The notes: generated by a model from the sequence alone, not told the origin. A stretch of DNA of 64,000 bases from CAVDHB01 sp963608705 (GCA_963608705.1 CAVDHB010000051.1:3637-67636); one strand, 5' to 3'; positions 7,224 through 15,544 are shown, counted from the first letter of the stretch. Program-made: numbers and translations.

Positions 7224-9911
7224 ATGCAACAAAAAAAACATTACGTTGGCTTGACAAATGCTGAAGTGCTGGAAAGTCGCAAAAGACATGGTGTAAATAT
7301 TCTTACTCCACCAGAAAAAGATCCTTTGTGGAAACAATTCTTGGAAAAGTTCAAGGATCCTCTCATCATTATTTTAATGATAGCAGGTGTGCTTTCCATA
7401 GGGATTTCTATTTATGAGCATTTTTTCTTAGGTGAAGGTCTTGCGGTATTTTTTGAACCGATAGGTATCTTCGTAGCCATACTGCTTGCAACGGGATTAG
7501 CTTTCTATTTTGAACTAAAAGCAGATAAAGAATTTGCTATTCTTAATCAAGTGAATGACGATGAGCTTGTTGAAGTTATACGAAATGCAAATGCTACACA
7601 AATTCCTAAAAAGGACGTAGTCGTTGGTGATGTCATAATACTCAATACGGGATCTGAAGTCCCGGCTGATGGCGACTTATTAGAAAGTGTTAGTTTGAGT
7701 ATCGATGAGTCAACTCTTACGGGAGAGCCTATTTGTCGCAAAAGTACAAATAAAGAAGATTTTGATAAAGACGCAACATATCCAACAAACTTTGTCCTCA
7801 AAGGAACAAAGGTAATGGAGGGACATGGTATATTTAGGGTTACGGCTGTCGGTGATAAAACAGAAAATGGAAAAGTATTTGAGGCCGCTCAAATAGATGA
7901 TAGTGTCAAGACACCTCTTAATGAACAATTGGATGGATTAAGTGATCTGATTACAAAATTGAGCTATGGATTTGCCGGGTTGGTTGTCATAGGACGCTTA
8001 TTGATATATTTCATGGGTGACAACTCAATGGAATGGGCGCATATCACAGCATATGTGCTACAAACGTTGATGATTGCAGTTACTTTGATTGTGGTTGCAG
8101 TACCTGAGGGACTGCCTATGGCTGTAACTTTGAGCCTTGCATATAGTATGCGGCGAATGCTGAAAACCAATAATCTCGTCCGAAAGATGCACGCTTGTGA
8201 AACAATGGGTGCAACAACTGTTATCTGTACAGATAAAACTGGTACACTTACACAAAATCAAATGAGTGTTGAAGAGACCAATTTCTATGGCTTAATCAAT
8301 CAAAACTTAGGTACAGATGAAATCAGTTGCTTGATTAAGGAAGGAATAGCTCTTAATTCTACAGCATCATTGGATTTTACCAATCCTAATAAACCAACAG
8401 TATTAGGCAATCCTACGGAAGGAGCTCTTCTGTTATGGCTTAAGAACAAAGGTGTCGATTATCGAAAATTAAAAGAGAATACAACAATAATTGAAGAACT
8501 TCCTTTCTCAACAGAAAGGAAATACATGGCTACAGTAGTAGAATCCTCTCAGTTTAAAGGGGAAAAAATTCTCTATGTTAAAGGAGCACCTGAAATTGTT
8601 TCTTCTCTTTGTGAGCATATTAATAGAAATATAGAGACCTCAGAAATGGAGAAACAGCTACTCAATTACCAGAATCGTGCTATGCGAACTTTAGGTTTTG
8701 CTTACCAAATACTTCATGATGGTGATGTGGCAATATCTGACAATAAAGTTGTAGCTAAAAATCTCATATTTATGGGCATTGTTGCCATAGCTGACCCTGT
8801 TCGTAAAGATGTTCCCACAGCAGTGCAAGAGTGTATTTCTGCAGGTATAAATATAAAGATTGTCACAGGTGATACCCCTGGAACAGCTAAGGAAATTGGT
8901 CGCCAAATAGGTCTTTGGACGAAAGAGGACAATGATAATTCACTGATAACAGGTAATGAGTTCGCAAAATTATCAGAAAAAGAACTTGATAAAAAAGTAT
9001 TAAATCTGAAAATTATTGCTCGTGCTCGTCCTATGGATAAGAAGCGTTTAGTTGAATCACTTCAAAGGAACAATCAGGTAGTAGCCGTAACAGGTGACGG
9101 TACTAATGATGCACCTGCGCTTAAAGCAGCCCACGTTGGTCTGTCTATGGGGGATGGAACTTCTGTTGCAAAGGAAGCGTCAGACATTACCATCATTGAC
9201 AACTCATTTAGTAGTATTTGCCGGGCTGTAATGTGGGGGCGTTCACTTTATCAGAATATTCAGCGATTCTTATTGTTCCAGCTTACAGTTAATGTGGCAG
9301 CATGTTTCATTGTATTAGTCGGAGCATTTATGGGAACTGAGTCTCCGTTGACTGTTACTCAAATGCTTTGGGTAAACTTGATAATGGATACATTTGGAGC
9401 AATGGCTCTCGCTTCTTTGCCCCCATCGGAATCTGTAATGAAAGAAAAGCCTCGCAATCGCAAAGCGTTCATTCTTACTAAGCAAATGAAAAAAGATATT
9501 CTTGGTGTAGGAGGATTTTTCTTTTTACTGCTTGTGGCATTTCTCTATATATTTCAACATACAGAGATAACACAAATGACAGATTTATTACATTGTAAAC
9601 TTGGAAAAGCTAATGGTTTATCTCCATACGAACAGACGCTACTTTTTTCCATCTTTGTGTGGACGCATCTTTGGTATATGTTCAACACCCGTTCATTTGA
9701 AACAGGAAAAAGTTTCTTTAAACTCAGAATGAGTAAAGAATTCTTTACCATTGTTGCAATCATCTTTATTGGTCAGGTTGTAATAGTAGAAGTTATCTAT
9801 GATTTCTTCAATTGTACCCCAATGAAATTTGTTGATTGGATAATAATAGTGGTATTATCTTCATTAGTCCTCTGGTTTAGAGAACTATGGCGATTAGCCT
9901 TTAGAAAATGA
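7224..9911 (+). CDS. Calcium-translocating P-type ATPase, PMCA type
   Basis: An 895-residue P2-type ATPase. Seen: A-domain TGEP near residue 170; M4 motif VAVPEGLPMAVTLSLA near 292-307; phosphorylation site DKTGTLT near 337; hinge TGDGTNDAPALKAAH near 623; M5 asparagine (LTVNVAAC); M6 WVNLIMDTFGAMALA, which is the plasma-membrane Ca2+-ATPase signature with Asn and Asp ligands. It exports Ca2+ with ATP in the inner membrane. The C terminus ends soon after M10 with no long regulatory tail. It follows the ter-like genes on the same strand by 25 bp after the small basic protein. The joint presence of Ca2+-binding TerD proteins and a Ca2+ pump suggests a calcium-linked response; that link is inference. 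Confidence 0.92.
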   Translation: MQQKKHYVGLTNAEVLESRKRHGVNILTPPEKDPLWKQFLEKFKDPLIIILMIAGVLSIGISIYEHFFLGEGLAVFFEPIGIFVAILLATGLAFYFELKADKEFAILNQVNDDELVEVIRNANATQIPKKDVVVGDVIILNTGSEVPADGDLLESVSLSIDESTLTGEPICRKSTNKEDFDKDATYPTNFVLKGTKVMEGHGIFRVTAVGDKTENGKVFEAAQIDDSVKTPLNEQLDGLSDLITKLSYGFAGLVVIGRLLIYFMGDNSMEWAHITAYVLQTLMIAVTLIVVAVPEGLPMAVTLSLAYSMRRMLKTNNLVRKMHACETMGATTVICTDKTGTLTQNQMSVEETNFYGLINQNLGTDEISCLIKEGIALNSTASLDFTNPNKPTVLGNPTEGALLLWLKNKGVDYRKLKENTTIIEELPFSTERKYMATVVESSQFKGEKILYVKGAPEIVSSLCEHINRNIETSEMEKQLLNYQNRAMRTLGFAYQILHDGDVAISDNKVVAKNLIFMGIVAIADPVRKDVPTAVQECISAGINIKIVTGDTPGTAKEIGRQIGLWTKEDNDNSLITGNEFAKLSEKELDKKVLNLKIIARARPMDKKRLVESLQRNNQVVAVTGDGTNDAPALKAAHVGLSMGDGTSVAKEASDITIIDNSFSSICRAVMWGRSLYQNIQRFLLFQLTVNVAACFIVLVGAFMGTESPLTVTQMLWVNLIMDTFGAMALASLPPSESVMKEKPRNRKAFILTKQMKKDILGVGGFFFLLLVAFLYIFQHTEITQMTDLLHCKLGKANGLSPYEQTLLFSIFVWTHLWYMFNTRSFETGKSFFKLRMSKEFFTIVAIIFIGQVVIVEVIYDFFNCTPMKFVDWIIIVVLSSLVLWFRELWRLAFRK

Positions 9912-9978
9912 TATTCAATTTGGGGAGTAAATCCATTGTGGTTTACTCCTCTGATTTTATTTTATGTAAACATTCCAT

Positions 9979-10179
9979 TTCCTCCTCACCTGATGAGATA
10001 ATCGATGACGCACCGGGCTATTGTACTAGCTGCGGTGAACCGTTGGAGGACGCCGAACGCATACTTGATTATGTGACACAAGTGGTGTCAATCCGAAACT
10101 GAAGCCGGTAATCAAGGAAATCCGCCACTATGTGACGGTATGCAAAAGCTGTGGGGAGCGCCTACGCCAAGCCCTATGA
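9979..10179 (+). pseudogene. IS66-type transposase zinc-finger fragment, frameshifted
   Basis: The frame reads GYCTSCGEPLEDAERILDYV then QVVSI and stops at 10102; shifting frame at about 10090 continues as PKLKPVIKEIRHYVTVCKSC and stops at 10179. Joined, this is the CxxC...CxxC zinc-finger domain with the QVxxIPxxxPxxxExR core found in IS66-family transposases. No catalytic region follows. It is a decayed remnant lying directly after the Ca2+ pump, and the upstream in-frame ATG at 9908 is fortuitous overlap with the pump's end. Confidence 0.65.
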
Positions 10180-10229
10180 GGGCGAAGCCAATAGCCATAG
10201 AATGTTTGTTCATATCTGATTGAATTAAG

Positions 10230-10574
10230 TTAAAGTACCGCCGCAATCTTCCTTATGCTTTCAAGGCGTTGTGCGAATGTCTTGTTTCGCCTTGCGGTTA
10301 CCATGTCATAATCAGCTTGCGTCTTTATCCAAATTCCCGCTTCAATTCCCAATGCGGCTTCAAGTAGCAAGGCATATTCCGTTGAAACTGGGCGTTTGCA
10401 GTTCAACACCTCATTAAGTGCGGTATATGGAATGCCCGTTTGTTCAGCCAGCTTCTTTTGCGATATGCCCTGGTATTCGATTTCTTCTTTTATCATTTCG
10501 CCCGGATGCACAGGTGTAAACGGTTCAAGATTGTTGGCAATCATTTTAGGGTCAACCCCTTTAATCGTAATCAT
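10230..10574 (-). CDS. higA: HigA-family antitoxin (XRE HTH)
   Basis: A 114-residue protein with the HigA hallmark PFTPVHPGEMIKEEIEYQGI at about residues 18-37, followed by the helix-turn-helix QKKLAEQTGIPYTALNEVLN and the GIEAGIWIKTQADYD segment typical of the family. HigA binds and neutralises the mRNA-cleaving ribosome-associated toxin HigB and represses the operon. Here toxin precedes antitoxin by 6 bp, the normal order for higBA. The toxin gene upstream is damaged at its 5' end, so this antitoxin may now be expressed only from read-through or an internal promoter. Confidence 0.9.
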   Translation of the reverse strand: MITIKGVDPKMIANNLEPFTPVHPGEMIKEEIEYQGISQKKLAEQTGIPYTALNEVLNCKRPVSTEYALLLEAALGIEAGIWIKTQADYDMVTARRNKTFAQRLESIRKIAAVL

Positions 10575-10580
10575 AACATG

Positions 10581-10898
10581 TCATTTATAATGGTTTGACA
10601 ATTCCAAGACATTGCACACGTTGACAATGGGTTCCGATCCTTGCTCCGTAACGGTAAATTCTATACGATATTGCTTGTTTACCCTAATGGAAGAAATGCC
10701 CGCCTTGTCGCCTTTCAGCACTTCGTAATTCAAGGAATTTACAGTGAACAGCGACTGAACGTTGGTGGCACCGAGCAAATAGCGGATGCAAATTTGGTAT
10801 TTGCGTACTACCTCTGGTTGGAAGCGGTGCTTTTTGTCGCTTTTACCCGTTTCGTAGAGTTCACGGAGATAAACCTTGTCGACGCTTTGAAAAGTTGT
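10581..10898 (-). pseudogene. higB: HigB-type toxin, N-terminus lost
   Basis: The open frame from 10898 down to 10581 reads YLRELYETGKSDKKHRFQP, then RYLLGATNVQSLF and NSLNYEVLKGDKAGISSIRV, a near-complete RelE/HigB-type toxin. However no ATG, GTG or TTG occurs between the in-frame TGA at 10899-10901 and the start of homology; the first Met is in the middle (about 10778) and would remove a third of the toxin. Homology to HigB fades near 10880, exactly where transposase homology on the other strand begins, so an IS insertion probably cut off the start. Rescue by a non-standard start cannot be excluded. Confidence 0.75.
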
Positions 10899-11177
10899 TC
10901 AGCGAAGTTACGCAAAAGTTTTAAAACAGCGTTCATTCAACTCTTGATTTTGTATATGGTACTGCCAAGAAAGATTAATTTCACCCAAATGGGACGTTAC
11001 TCGGACAGCTCGGAACAACGCTTCCGGCAGTTGTTTGAACGTGAGTTTGACTGGATGCGGTTCAATCTCTTCCTCATGCGGCAACGATACTATCCGTCGC
11101 TTTCCATCGGATTGCTAAAGGTCTATATGAATAATATTTACCTGCTCAAAAGAATTTTTAACGGACTATTATCTTAA
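10863..11177 (+). pseudogene. Transposase N-terminal fragment
   Basis: The plus-strand frame from about 10863 reads LKSCSAKLRKSF, MVLPRKINFTQMGRYSD and FEREFDWMRFNLFLM, which resembles the N-terminal part of transposases common in Bacteroidales (an IS4-like or unclassified group; I am not sure which). The frame ends at 11177 without a DDE domain, and there is no Met at the expected start, so it is a remnant. Its left edge coincides with the lost 5' end of higB. A further short open stretch to the TAG at 11245-11247 (ending KRIGADKDGHWEIIK) looks like the end of some other gene that I cannot identify. Confidence 0.55.
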
Positions 11178-11263
11178 TAAACTGAATGGAAAACTCATTA
11201 AACGCATTGGGGCTGATAAGGACGGACATTGGGAAATAATCAAGTAGGTTCTCCCGTCATGCG

Positions 11264-11308
11264 ATTCATCACTGATGAGTGTGGAGACGTGATAAATCAC
11301 GTCTCTAC
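11264..11308 (+). repeat. GTAGAGACG-family palindromic repeat, copy 1
   Basis: Positions 11281-11308 form an imperfect palindrome (GTGGAGACGTGAT, then ATCACGTCTCTAC). The 26 bp at 11264-11289 also occur, reverse-complemented, at the end of the repeat at 29829-29889, so the repeat unit is longer than the palindrome alone. It lies in the gene-free stretch after the transposase fragment. Confidence 0.75.
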
Positions 11309-11575
11309 TGGTTGATGAACACGTAGGAAATGCTTCGTCATGCGACGAATTGCGTATCAGAATCTAACTTACTTTTAAATGGAATTTGTATAAAGACAAA
11401 AGTTTAAACTACTTCTATAATCAGAACTAAATACTGTGTCTTTGGCCATTCATGAAAAACCCATAAAAAAGCAATACTGCTTCATCCGCCAATGAAGCCT
11501 GCTTCATTAGCGTTTGAAGTGTATTACCTTAACACCTCTTTATTACACACACTATCATGATTTTGAATTTTGCCA
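11309..11575. other. Gene-free stretch with short inverted repeats
   Basis: No coding frame of note. Positions 11478-11513 hold CTGCTTCAT, then GCCAATGAAGC, then CTGCTTCATTAGCG: a self-complementary cluster related to the hairpin at 55791-55824 (shared core GCCAATGAAGCC). The rest is AT-rich and shows nothing I can interpret. Confidence 0.5.
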
Positions 11576-12745
11576 TCAGTAATTCATGCCAAAGTTCCAA
11601 AGAGGTATGATTATGCCATGTCCTGTTTCTATGTCGTCTTTCACAATGCGTCCATCTTTTACATCTTCTATCTGTTTCTTCCCTTTTTTGCGTCCACTAA
11701 TTTCGAATGTATAGCCATTTATTGTGAAGTCTGATACTTTCGATGAGGTGATGGGCTGCTTTTCTCTCATCTGATTGTAAAAGAAAGTCTCCCTGACGTT
11801 TCCGATGTTCGGGGTGGAGAGAAGTATTGACATCAGACTTGGATTATCGACATATACCTTTTCGATCTTTCCGAGACCTCTCATTCCCGAAGTGTCGTCT
11901 CTCAATAAGCCAATCATTCCGGCTCGTTCCAGATATACGAGATAATCAGGCACATTGTTCTTGCTCACACCTATTTCCGTGGCAAGGTTTTCCATGCTGG
12001 GTTTATAAGGCGCAAGTCCTGAAAGTATCACAAGCATTCGCTTGAGTTTTCTTGCCGTGGATACTTTCATGTCAGCGTATTGTGGAATATCTACCTCTAT
12101 CGTCTGGTCTACCACTTGTTGCATTCTTTGTGCGAAGTCGCCTTCGATGGCAAAAGGATAGTACCCACGATTCAGATAATCACGGAAAAGGGGTAGAGGA
12201 TGTTCCACTTCTGGAATCTCAACCTGCTGGTTCAGTATCTCTTCAAAAGTGAAAGCCCTGCTTTTGATACCATGAAAGAGTTGTAAATATTCTCTGAAAG
12301 ATAATCCTTGCATCATGTACATCAATGCTCTGCGGCTAAGGTCTGCCTCCCCTCGTTTGATGTCAAGTACAGATGAGCCTGTGAAAACAATGTGCAATGA
12401 TGGATGCATATCATATATTTGTTTCAATTCTCGGCTCCAACCAGGGTACTTGTGGATTTCATCAATGTAAATATGTGTACCTCCTTCCTTTATGAAATCA
12501 TCGGTGAGATTTATGAGGGAATGTTTGGTGAAATAGAGGTTGTCGGCAGACACATACAGATGATTCCCTTCAGTGGATTGCTTGATTCGTTGTATGATCA
12601 TTGTTGATTTCCCCACGCCTCGTGGTCCTATGATTCCCACCAATCTGCTGTTCCAGTTGATTTCATCATATTTGTACCTTATGAAGTCTATGGAAATGCG
12701 TTTTAGCAATTCCTCCATGTATGCGTATAGTGAAATGTCTATCAT
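11576..12745 (-). CDS. AAA+ ATPase with DUF4143 domain
   Basis: A 389-residue protein. Walker A GPRGVGKST at residues 40-48, Walker B IYIDE at 92-96, sensor-1-like VFTGSS near 132, and SRRALMYMMQGLSFREYL near 147-165, the classic pattern of the AAA_14 ATPase family that precedes a C-terminal DUF4143 domain (residues about 200-385, with a winged-helix segment MENLATEIGVSKNNVPDYL). Such proteins are abundant in Bacteroidales genomes, often at variable loci, and their role is unknown. It is a single-gene unit transcribed away from the Memo gene. An alternative start is Met10, but ATG 12745 follows TAAGGA and is preferred. Its promoter carries the palindrome array described separately. Confidence 0.85.
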   Translation of the reverse strand: MIDISLYAYMEELLKRISIDFIRYKYDEINWNSRLVGIIGPRGVGKSTMIIQRIKQSTEGNHLYVSADNLYFTKHSLINLTDDFIKEGGTHIYIDEIHKYPGWSRELKQIYDMHPSLHIVFTGSSVLDIKRGEADLSRRALMYMMQGLSFREYLQLFHGIKSRAFTFEEILNQQVEIPEVEHPLPLFRDYLNRGYYPFAIEGDFAQRMQQVVDQTIEVDIPQYADMKVSTARKLKRMLVILSGLAPYKPSMENLATEIGVSKNNVPDYLVYLERAGMIGLLRDDTSGMRGLGKIEKVYVDNPSLMSILLSTPNIGNVRETFFYNQMREKQPITSSKVSDFTINGYTFEISGRKKGKKQIEDVKDGRIVKDDIETGHGIIIPLWNFGMNY

Positions 12746-12786
12746 TATTCCTTATTTTGACGATGAATATCTTCTAATGACGGTAC

Positions 12787-12794
12787 AAATATAC
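12787..12794 (-). promoter_or_regulatory. -7 element of the AAA+ ATPase promoter
   Basis: On the minus strand this reads TATATTTG, a match to the Bacteroidetes TAnnTTTG element, 42 bp before the ATG at 12745. The palindrome at 12801-12815 falls between this -7 box and the expected -33 position, the usual place for a repressor operator. Confidence 0.6.
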
Positions 12795-12800
12795 AAATAA

Positions 12801-12881
12801 TCCCTCATTGAGGGATAAAAAGATGAGAAAAGTTCCCTTATTGAGGGATGTTTTTAAGGGTTTTCCTCCCTCAATGAGGGA
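12801..12881. promoter_or_regulatory. Three 15-bp palindromes at 33-bp spacing
   Basis: Copies at 12801-12815, 12834-12848 and 12867-12881 read TCCCTCATTGAGGGA, TCCCTTATTGAGGGA and TCCCTCAATGAGGGA. Start-to-start distances are both exactly 33 bp, with unrelated 18-bp spacers, so the sites face the same side of the helix within about one seventh of a turn. They lie in the promoter region of the AAA+ ATPase gene and about 70 bp from the divergent Memo promoter. A cooperative operator for a dimeric regulator is the simplest reading. Confidence 0.75.
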
Positions 12882-12951
12882 ATTTCGACTGTTTTAGTAT
12901 GGCTGTATATCAGATATTGGCTGTCTGAATGAATATACGACGAATGTGTCT

Positions 12952-12983
12952 TTTGTGATTCTCAGAATAACTTCGTATCTTTA
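12952..12983 (+). promoter_or_regulatory. Promoter of the Memo/AMMECR1-radical SAM pair
   Basis: TTTG at 12952-12955 and TATCTTTA at 12976-12983, 20 bp apart, fit the Bacteroidetes -33/-7 pattern. The start codon at 13006 follows with AGGAGG at 12995-13000. Confidence 0.6.
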
Positions 12984-13005
12984 CGCAAAACAAAAGGAGG
13001 AAATC

Positions 13006-14433
13006 ATGAAAACAAGCAGACAAAAGCGGGTGCGTTATCCCGCTGTGGCCGGAAGTTTCTATACGGACAATCCGGCAGACTTGAAAGCAGAGGTCGAAAG
13101 TTATATAGCCAACGCACATTCGGAAGGCAATCCGAATGTGAGGGCATTGATTGTGCCTCATGCTGGCTATGTCTTTTCAGGAGAAGTGGCGGGATTGGCG
13201 TATGCGCAGCTTTCTCCCGCAAAGGTTTATAAACGTGTCTTTTTGATAGGACCAAGCCATCGGACGGCTTTCAATGGTGTTTCTGTCAATATAGAGGCGG
13301 ATGCGTATCAGACACCCTTGGGAAATGTTGAGGTGGACAGAGATGTATGCGAAGTGTTGCACGACAAGGGATTCCTGTATGTGCCGAAGGCGCACGAAAA
13401 GGAACATTGCTTGGAGGTGCAGTTGCCTTTCCTGCAAGTGAGAATGAAACAGATACCACCCATCGTGCCGTTGATTATTGGTACACAGAAGTTGGAGACA
13501 TTGAGACGGATTGTGGCGGAGTTACAGGATTATTTTCAAGAGGACAGTCTGTTTGTCATTAGTAGCGATTTCTCCCATTATCCTCCTTATGAGGAGGCGG
13601 TGGAGGCAGACACTCGCACAGGAGAAGCGGTGGAAAGTGGCTCTTTGTCAAACTTCTTGAAAGCCTTGGAACAGAATGACCGACAAGGCTATACCCAGTT
13701 TTATACCAGTGCCTGTGGGCAAAGTGCGATTGCGGTGCTGCTCATGCTGATGGAGAGGAAAGGAGGATATGAGATTACACATCTTGGCTATCGCAATTCA
13801 GGGGATTCTCCCCAAGGAGGAAAAGACGAGGTAGTGGGATATCACGCTTTTGAAGTCTTGCGTACGCAAGTGTCTTTTCACTTGACAGTAAGGGAGAAAC
13901 ACTCCTTATTATATATAGCGAGGGAAAGTATAAAACACCGTTTCTTCAGCGGAGATGTATTATTCCTTCCTCAAAGAAATGCTTCTTCTGTTCTTTGGAA
14001 GACTTGCGGCGCTTTTGTCACCCTGCGCGAGGATGGACGGTTGAGGGGATGCATTGGACATCTTGTCGGGGATGAGCCTTTGTGCGAGCTGATTATAGAG
14101 ATGGCGCAAGCTGCCGCATTTGAAGACCCTCGTTTTCTGCCTTTGAGAGCGGAGGAGTTGAACCGCGTCACGATTGAGATTTCCGTCTTGTCTCCTTTGC
14201 GGCGCATTCATTCAATCGATGAGTTTCAATTAGGTAGGCACGGCATCTTGATACGGAAAGGCAGGCGGAGTGGTACTTTCCTGCCCCAAGTAGCCGAGGA
14301 AGTGGACTGGACAAAAGAGGAGTTCCTCGGACACTGCGCAAGAGACAAGGCCGGACTGGGATGGGACGGTTGGAAGAATGCGGAATTGTATGTGTATGAA
14401 GCTGTGGTGTTTTCCGAACATGAAAGAGGCTGA
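13006..14433 (+). CDS. AmmeMemoRadiSam system protein B-A fusion (Memo + AMMECR1)
   Basis: Start chosen at ATG 13006 because AGGAGG lies 5 bp upstream; an earlier in-frame ATG at 12946 would overlap the promoter. The 475-residue product fuses two domains. Residues 1-280: Memo-like, with the metal-site His in VPHAGYVFSG (H52), IGPSHR (H85) and a Cys in TSACGQSA (about 236). Residues about 290-475: AMMECR1, with its invariant LRGCIGH near 346-352. In many genomes these are separate genes next to a radical SAM enzyme, here the next gene, which overlaps by 14 bp. The biochemical function of the three-part system is not known; links to radical chemistry or redox metabolism are conjecture. Confidence 0.92.
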   Translation: MKTSRQKRVRYPAVAGSFYTDNPADLKAEVESYIANAHSEGNPNVRALIVPHAGYVFSGEVAGLAYAQLSPAKVYKRVFLIGPSHRTAFNGVSVNIEADAYQTPLGNVEVDRDVCEVLHDKGFLYVPKAHEKEHCLEVQLPFLQVRMKQIPPIVPLIIGTQKLETLRRIVAELQDYFQEDSLFVISSDFSHYPPYEEAVEADTRTGEAVESGSLSNFLKALEQNDRQGYTQFYTSACGQSAIAVLLMLMERKGGYEITHLGYRNSGDSPQGGKDEVVGYHAFEVLRTQVSFHLTVREKHSLLYIARESIKHRFFSGDVLFLPQRNASSVLWKTCGAFVTLREDGRLRGCIGHLVGDEPLCELIIEMAQAAAFEDPRFLPLRAEELNRVTIEISVLSPLRRIHSIDEFQLGRHGILIRKGRRSGTFLPQVAEEVDWTKEEFLGHCARDKAGLGWDGWKNAELYVYEAVVFSEHERG

Positions 14434-15427
14434 GTATTATGAGAAGCGGGATGACGGAAAGGTGCGGTGCTTTCTTTGTCCGCATGAGTGCGTGATTTCC
14501 TCTGGCGGACATGGACTTTGCCGGAGCAGGGTGAACCAGGAGGGGGTACTTTATGCCACAGCTTATGGTTATCCCTGTGCCTTGTCTGTAGATCCTGTAG
14601 AGAAGAAACCCTTGTTGCATTTCCATCCGGGAGAGCCTTGTCTTTCATTGGGATGTGCCGGATGCAATCTTGCCTGTCTGAACTGCCAGAACTGGGAAAT
14701 ATCGCAGGCTGCTCCTGCCGAGGTAGGTGGAAGATGGCTTTCGCCAGAATATTTCGCCAGAGCTGCTGTGGTGCGGCATTGCAAATTGGTAGCGTTCACC
14801 TATACGGAGCCGCTGACGTATATAGAGTACGTAAAGGATTGTGCGGAAGTTTGCAAAGAGCGAGGACTGAAAACTATATTGGTTTCAGCGGGTTATGTCA
14901 ATGACAAGCCTTTGAGGGACTTGCTTCCTTTTATCGATGCGGCAAATATTGATTTGAAGTCCTTCTCAGACAAAATGTACCGTCAGGTAAGCCGTGGGAG
15001 TTTGCGTCCAGTCTTGGACACGTTGTGTAGATTGCGGGAGGAAGGCGTCTGGGTGGAGATTACAAACTTGCTGATTCCTAGGTTGAATGACACTCCACAA
15101 GCCATACGGGCGTTGTGTCGTTGGCTGTCTGAGAATGGGTTTACGGATAATCCGCTTCATTTTAGTCGATTCTTCCCAAGATACCGTCTACTTTCTTTGC
15201 CGCCCACTTCGCTGTCGGTTCTGACGGAGGCCAAAAGGATTGCACAGGAGGAAGGCTTGCGGTATGTCTATCTTGGAAACACGGATTTGCCGGGTGCGGA
15301 GGATACCCGGTGTCCTGCTTGTGGTAAGACGCTGGTGAAAAGGGATGGCTATCATGTGCGGGAGAATAGGATAAAACCGTCGGGAATATGTCCTTTTTGC
15401 GGTGTACGGATTGCGGGGGAATGGTGA
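14420..15427 (+). CDS. AmmeMemoRadiSam system radical SAM enzyme
   Basis: I start it at ATG 14420, inside the end of the preceding gene, because homology begins with the Cys-rich segment RCFLCPHEC; this gives 335 residues and a 14-bp overlap suggesting translational coupling. The [4Fe-4S] radical SAM motif CNLACLNC is at C82-C86-C89. N-terminal cysteines (C17, C20, C24) and a C-terminal pair of CxxC motifs (CPACG, CPFCG near 290-330) could hold another metal. It resembles pyruvate formate-lyase activating enzymes in its core but lacks an obvious glycyl-radical partner in this window. Co-occurrence with Memo and AMMECR1 defines the system; the substrate is unknown. Confidence 0.92.
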   Translation: MKEAEYYEKRDDGKVRCFLCPHECVISSGGHGLCRSRVNQEGVLYATAYGYPCALSVDPVEKKPLLHFHPGEPCLSLGCAGCNLACLNCQNWEISQAAPAEVGGRWLSPEYFARAAVVRHCKLVAFTYTEPLTYIEYVKDCAEVCKERGLKTILVSAGYVNDKPLRDLLPFIDAANIDLKSFSDKMYRQVSRGSLRPVLDTLCRLREEGVWVEITNLLIPRLNDTPQAIRALCRWLSENGFTDNPLHFSRFFPRYRLLSLPPTSLSVLTEAKRIAQEEGLRYVYLGNTDLPGAEDTRCPACGKTLVKRDGYHVRENRIKPSGICPFCGVRIAGEW

Positions 15428-15495
15428 TGGGAGAATCTTTTGACAGAACGAAATAAATTCTTGGGGATATGTTCGTTTATTTCCTTGATTTATCG

Positions 15496-15503
15496 TACCT
15501 TTG
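15496..15503 (+). promoter_or_regulatory. -7 element of the DEAD-box helicase promoter
   Basis: TACCTTTG, a full match to TAnnTTTG, lies 42 bp before the TTG start at 15545. Confidence 0.65.
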
Positions 15504-15544
15504 CAAACTCGAAAGAAGACTATTATTTTTAAAGATAACATAGA

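Noticed and set aside
10641..11177. A single 178-codon gene
   Set aside because: Its first 70 codons are antisense to the HigB frame and only the later part resembles a transposase; it is a chance fusion of frames.
12801..12881. Possible mini CRISPR array
   Set aside because: Repeats are only 15 bp, palindromic and three in number, with 18-bp spacers inside a promoter; no cas gene in the window.
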